Source: Deltaproteobacteria bacterium (lineage in GTDB: Bacteria > Desulfobacterota > GWC2-55-46 > S146-70 > JAUXIU01). From it: DNA of 7,545 bases. The stretch is from the NCBI GenBank assembly GCA_030620895.1, contig JAUXIU010000051.1, positions 1-7,545 of the forward strand. The letters are read 5' to 3'. Both the position numbers and the translations under genes were made by a program. Shown here in pieces: positions 6,135-7,545 of this stretch; the stretch's first letter is position 1, and each line of letters starts with the position of its first letter. The notes beneath the pieces are model-generated. The model was not told the origin of the DNA, did not search any database, and worked only from the letters and a program-made list of their open reading frames with translations.

Positions 6135-6581
6135 TTACTCTTTAACTACAGAAATCCTAAGGTTGGCTACAACCTCTTGCTGATACAGTTTAACCGGTAC
6201 GGTATAAACACCTATGCTCTTAATAGGTTCCTCTAAATATATCTTCTTGCGGTCTATATTGAAACCCTTATCTTTTAAGGCGGCCGTTATGTCCATTGAT
6301 GTTACAGAACCAAAGAGCTTCTCATCCTCCCCGGCCTTCCTTGCAAAACTCAACATGAGCGCCTCAAGTTCATTCTTGAGGTTACTGGATGCCTCTTTAA
6401 TCTTTTGTGCTTTCCTCATCCAAGCATCTTTCTGATGCTCAACAGCCCTCAGATTACCATCTGTTATTTCAATAGCAAGGCCCCTTGGTACAAGATAGTT
6501 ACGGGCATAACCACTTGCTACCTGGATAACATCTCCATACTTACCTAGTGACGATATATCGTCTTTTAAAATAATCCTCAT
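6135..6581 (-). CDS. rplI: 50S ribosomal protein bL9, 148 aa
   Basis: bL9 binds 23S rRNA near the L1 stalk through its N-terminal domain and extends a long helix with a second globular domain off the ribosome. The N-terminal signature is clear: MRIILKDDISSLGKYGD followed by VIQVASGYARNYLVPRGLA (residues 1-36). A charged connecting helix (~45-80) and the C-terminal domain follow (KLFGSVTSMDITAAL, then KKIYLEEPIKSIGVYTVPVKL). Length is typical (about 147-150). The start ATG 6581 has GGAGG (6591-6595 on the + strand) 9 nt upstream, and only 18 bp separate it from the rpsR stop, so it is read from the rpsF transcript. No anomaly was seen. Confidence 0.98.
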   Translation of the reverse strand: MRIILKDDISSLGKYGDVIQVASGYARNYLVPRGLAIEITDGNLRAVEHQKDAWMRKAQKIKEASSNLKNELEALMLSFARKAGEDEKLFGSVTSMDITAALKDKGFNIDRKKIYLEEPIKSIGVYTVPVKLYQQEVVANLRISVVKE

Positions 6582-6599
6582 GAACCCTTACCTCCAACT

Positions 6600-6857
6600 T
6601 CAGCTATATGTTGTAAGGAACGGTAGAATGGCAATATTTCTTGCACGCTTAATGGCCATTTTAATTTCACGCTGGTGTCTCGCGCAGGCCCCTGTTATTC
6701 TCCCTGAGAGTATCTTGCCCCTCTCGGTTATAAATGGCCTCAATGCCCTCGCATCCTTGTAATCAATTGTAAGTTTTGTATCCTTACAATAACGGCAAAC
6801 CTTCTTTCTCCGGAAAACCCTTTTGAAAGTACCTTTCTGTTCCTTCTTGCCCCCCAT
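6600..6857 (-). CDS. rpsR: 30S ribosomal protein bS18, 85 aa (preferred start)
   Basis: bS18 pairs with bS6 on the platform of the small subunit. The typical core is visible: [11 protein letters not shown], then [26 protein letters not shown], then [22 protein letters not shown]. It is a zinc-type (C+) bS18: counting from the GTG start, Cys26, Cys29, Cys63 and His66 form the C..C....C..H set. Two starts are possible. GTG 6872 overlaps the rpsF stop as GTGA and gives 90 residues. ATG 6857 has AGGA 8 nt upstream and gives 85 residues, which is the better ribosome-site geometry, so it is chosen. Either way it is coupled to rpsF. No ssb gene intervenes, unlike in Bacillus-type clusters. Confidence 0.95.
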   Translation of the reverse strand: MGGKKEQKGTFKRVFRRKKVCRYCKDTKLTIDYKDARALRPFITERGKILSGRITGACARHQREIKMAIKRARNIAILPFLTTYS

Positions 6858-6865
6858 TCTATTAT

Positions 6866-6871
6866 TCCTCA
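6866..6871 (-). promoter_or_regulatory. Ribosome-binding site TGAGGA deciding the rpsR start
   Basis: TGAGGA on the - strand overlaps the rpsF TGA stop. Its AGGA core lies 8 nt before ATG 6857, a standard spacing, whereas GTG 6872 would have its ribosome site inside the end of rpsF, where none is obvious. This favours the shorter bS18. Confidence 0.6.
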
Positions 6872-7234
6872 CTCAACCCCTCCCTCATCAGTCAAAACCT
6901 CAGATGTGTCTTTTTGTTCTTCTTTTTGAGGTTGACTCGCCTTTCTAGTGACTGCCTTAACAGTCATACAACGTATTACATTTTCATTTACCCTCAGCAA
7001 CCTCTCTATCTCCCTTATGGTGTCACTCGGAGATGACAGCTTTACAAAAATATAGCGCCCCTCATTAAGTTTTTGTATCGGGTAGGCCAACTTGCGTTTT
7101 CCCCAATCATCAACGCTGGAAATCTCCCCTTTGTATTTCTTGACTATATCGGTAATCTTTTGAATAATCACCTTGCTGATATCCTCATCGACGTCCGGTT
7201 TCAATATAAATATCAGCTCATACGGTCTCTCCAT
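6869..7234 (-). CDS. rpsF: 30S ribosomal protein bS6, 121 aa
   Basis: First gene of the rpsF-rpsR-rplI cluster. bS6 binds bS18 and 16S rRNA on the subunit platform. The family pattern is visible from [17 protein letters not shown] through [20 protein letters not shown] and [21 protein letters not shown]. After that core comes a low-complexity acidic/Gln tail of ~27 residues ([10 protein letters not shown], ending in GGVE), variable in this family. The open frame extends 16 codons further upstream, but ATG 7234 is chosen because bS6 begins with the M.(R/K).YE strand there and AAGGAGGT lies 10 nt before it. The stop overlaps the alternative GTG start of rpsR. No clear S6:S18 autoregulatory RNA motif was identified in the leader. 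Confidence 0.97.
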   Translation of the reverse strand: MERPYELIFILKPDVDEDISKVIIQKITDIVKKYKGEISSVDDWGKRKLAYPIQKLNEGRYIFVKLSSPSDTIREIERLLRVNENVIRCMTVKAVTRKASQPQKEEQKDTSEVLTDEGGVE

Positions 7235-7244
7235 ATCTATCAAT

Positions 7245-7252
7245 ACCTCCTT
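7245..7252 (-). promoter_or_regulatory. Strong ribosome-binding site AAGGAGGT of rpsF
   Basis: AAGGAGGT on the - strand ends 10 nt before ATG 7234 and would lie inside the coding region if the longer open frame were used. It therefore decides the rpsF start. Confidence 0.8.
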
Positions 7253-7310
7253 CTGAATCCCTTGTAAATAGGGCTGGCTCAAACCTTATATTATCATTTA
7301 ATAAGTTTAT

Positions 7311-7339
7311 ATTCTAAACCATATATATATTAAAAGCAA
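7311..7339 (-). promoter_or_regulatory. Probable sigma70 promoter of the rpsF-rpsR-rplI(-dnaB) operon
   Basis: On the - strand, -35 TTGCTT (7339-7334; 4 of 6 consensus), a 17-bp spacer rich in AT, and -10 TAGAAT (7316-7311; 5 of 6). The start point would be near 7304, giving a leader of about 70 nt before the rpsF ATG. The position fits a strongly expressed ribosomal operon. Confidence 0.65.
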
Positions 7340-7350
7340 GAGTGAAGTTA

Positions 7351-7370
7351 CCCCGCCCACAGGGCGGGGC
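7351..7370. repeat. Inner-core hairpin, solo copy of the repeat's GC stem
   Basis: CCCCGCCC (7351-7358) and GGGCGGGG (7362-7369) form an 8-bp stem with loop ACA. The stem is the same CCCCGCC..GGCGGGGC core as the two larger repeats, but without their outer arms. It lies 11 bp upstream of the rpsF -35 element. No T-tract follows on either strand, so it is not called a terminator. Confidence 0.75.
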
Positions 7371-7402
7371 ATCTTGACAGCAAGGAAGTTTCCATTACCT
7401 TA

Positions 7403-7452
7403 GCACGCCTTGACCCCGCCTACAAGGCGGGGCTTACGGCGTGCATCCTGTT
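7403..7452 (+). repeat. Nested-palindrome repeat, copy 2, upstream of rpsF
   Basis: Matches 4430-4479 at 47 of 50 positions in the same orientation, including the asymmetric TTGA and CTTAC joints. The loop reads TACAA, the exact inverse of TTGTA in copy 1. The right arm is complete (GGCGTGCATCCTGTT, 7438-7452), but the left arm matches only for GCACGCC (7403-7409), so the outer stem shrinks from 15 to 7 bp. It is non-coding here. Confidence 0.88.
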
Positions 7453-7457
7453 AATGC

Positions 7458-7523
7458 TTCAATGCACGATTCAATGCATGTACCCGCCACTTCATTGTCA
7501 ATTAAACGTTAAACTTGAAGTGG
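7458..7523. repeat. Direct TTCAATGCA pair and 8-bp inverted repeat at the right edge
   Basis: TTCAATGCA occurs at 7458-7466 and 7470-7478 (period 12). CCACTTCA (7487-7494) is the exact complement of TGAAGTGG (7516-7523) across a 21-nt loop. No gene was recognised in 7453-7545; the region is a spacer upstream of rpsF that continues past the window. Confidence 0.5.
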
Positions 7524-7532
7524 ATTATATCA
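7524..7532 (-). promoter_or_regulatory. Candidate extended -10 promoter element
   Basis: TGATATAAT on the - strand is a perfect -10 hexamer with the TG extension. Its -35 would fall beyond the window end. It could be a distal promoter reading through the repeats into rpsF, or the promoter of a short RNA. It overlaps no gene. Confidence 0.35.
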
Positions 7533-7545
7533 CCGTCAGTCACCA

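Noticed and set aside
7235..7282. Longer rpsF reading frame starting at 7282
   Set aside because: It would place the strong AAGGAGGT site inside the gene and add 16 residues not expected in bS6.
7235..7304. S6:S18 autoregulatory RNA motif in the rpsF leader
   Set aside because: Only a 4-bp CCCT/AGGG stem (7259-7273) is seen, and the CCG-containing bulged hairpin of that motif could not be found.

Overview
The window reads as chromosomal DNA of a Gram-negative-type bacterium. Exported LysM and TPR proteins and a transmembrane class III cyclase with a HAMP domain point to a Desulfobacterota- or Nitrospirota-like lineage. That placement is inferred from gene style and cannot be proven here. No transposase, phage gene, CRISPR array, tRNA or rRNA gene was seen.

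Left half, + strand. The tail of a LysM-domain protein (3-248) is followed by a 271-bp spacer holding a heptamer tandem repeat and a 12-bp inverted repeat. Next come an exported 835-residue TPR protein (520-3027) and a membrane adenylate/guanylate cyclase (3017-4453). These two genes overlap by 11 bp and are probably co-translated. The pair looks like an envelope-facing scaffold coupled to a cyclic-nucleotide signal; that functional link is inference.

Right half, - strand. This is the conserved ribosomal/replication cluster rpsF (bS6), rpsR (bS18), rplI (bL9) and dnaB (replicative helicase), with no ssb between rpsF and rpsR. A good sigma70-type promoter lies upstream of rpsF. rpsF and rpsR are coupled by a GTGA overlap, and rplI follows rpsR after 18 bp. 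dnaB is set apart by a 213-bp spacer that carries a second heptamer array and a possible dnaB promoter. The cyclase and dnaB genes converge, and the boundary between them is a strong nested hairpin.

The least ordinary content is in the repeats. A 50-bp nested palindrome occurs twice in the same orientation, at 4430-4479 and 7403-7452, bracketing the rpsF-dnaB cluster. Its apical loop is inverted between the copies, and a third copy of only the inner stem lies at 7351-7370. The first copy encodes the last ten residues and the stop codon of the cyclase. On the opposite strand it ends in T5, so it can terminate the dnaB transcript. Two spacers also carry four-unit heptamer arrays next to shared TTTCCAGGG and GGTTTT-hairpin motifs. 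The C-terminal half of the TPR protein is built on an exact 51-residue period instead of 34.
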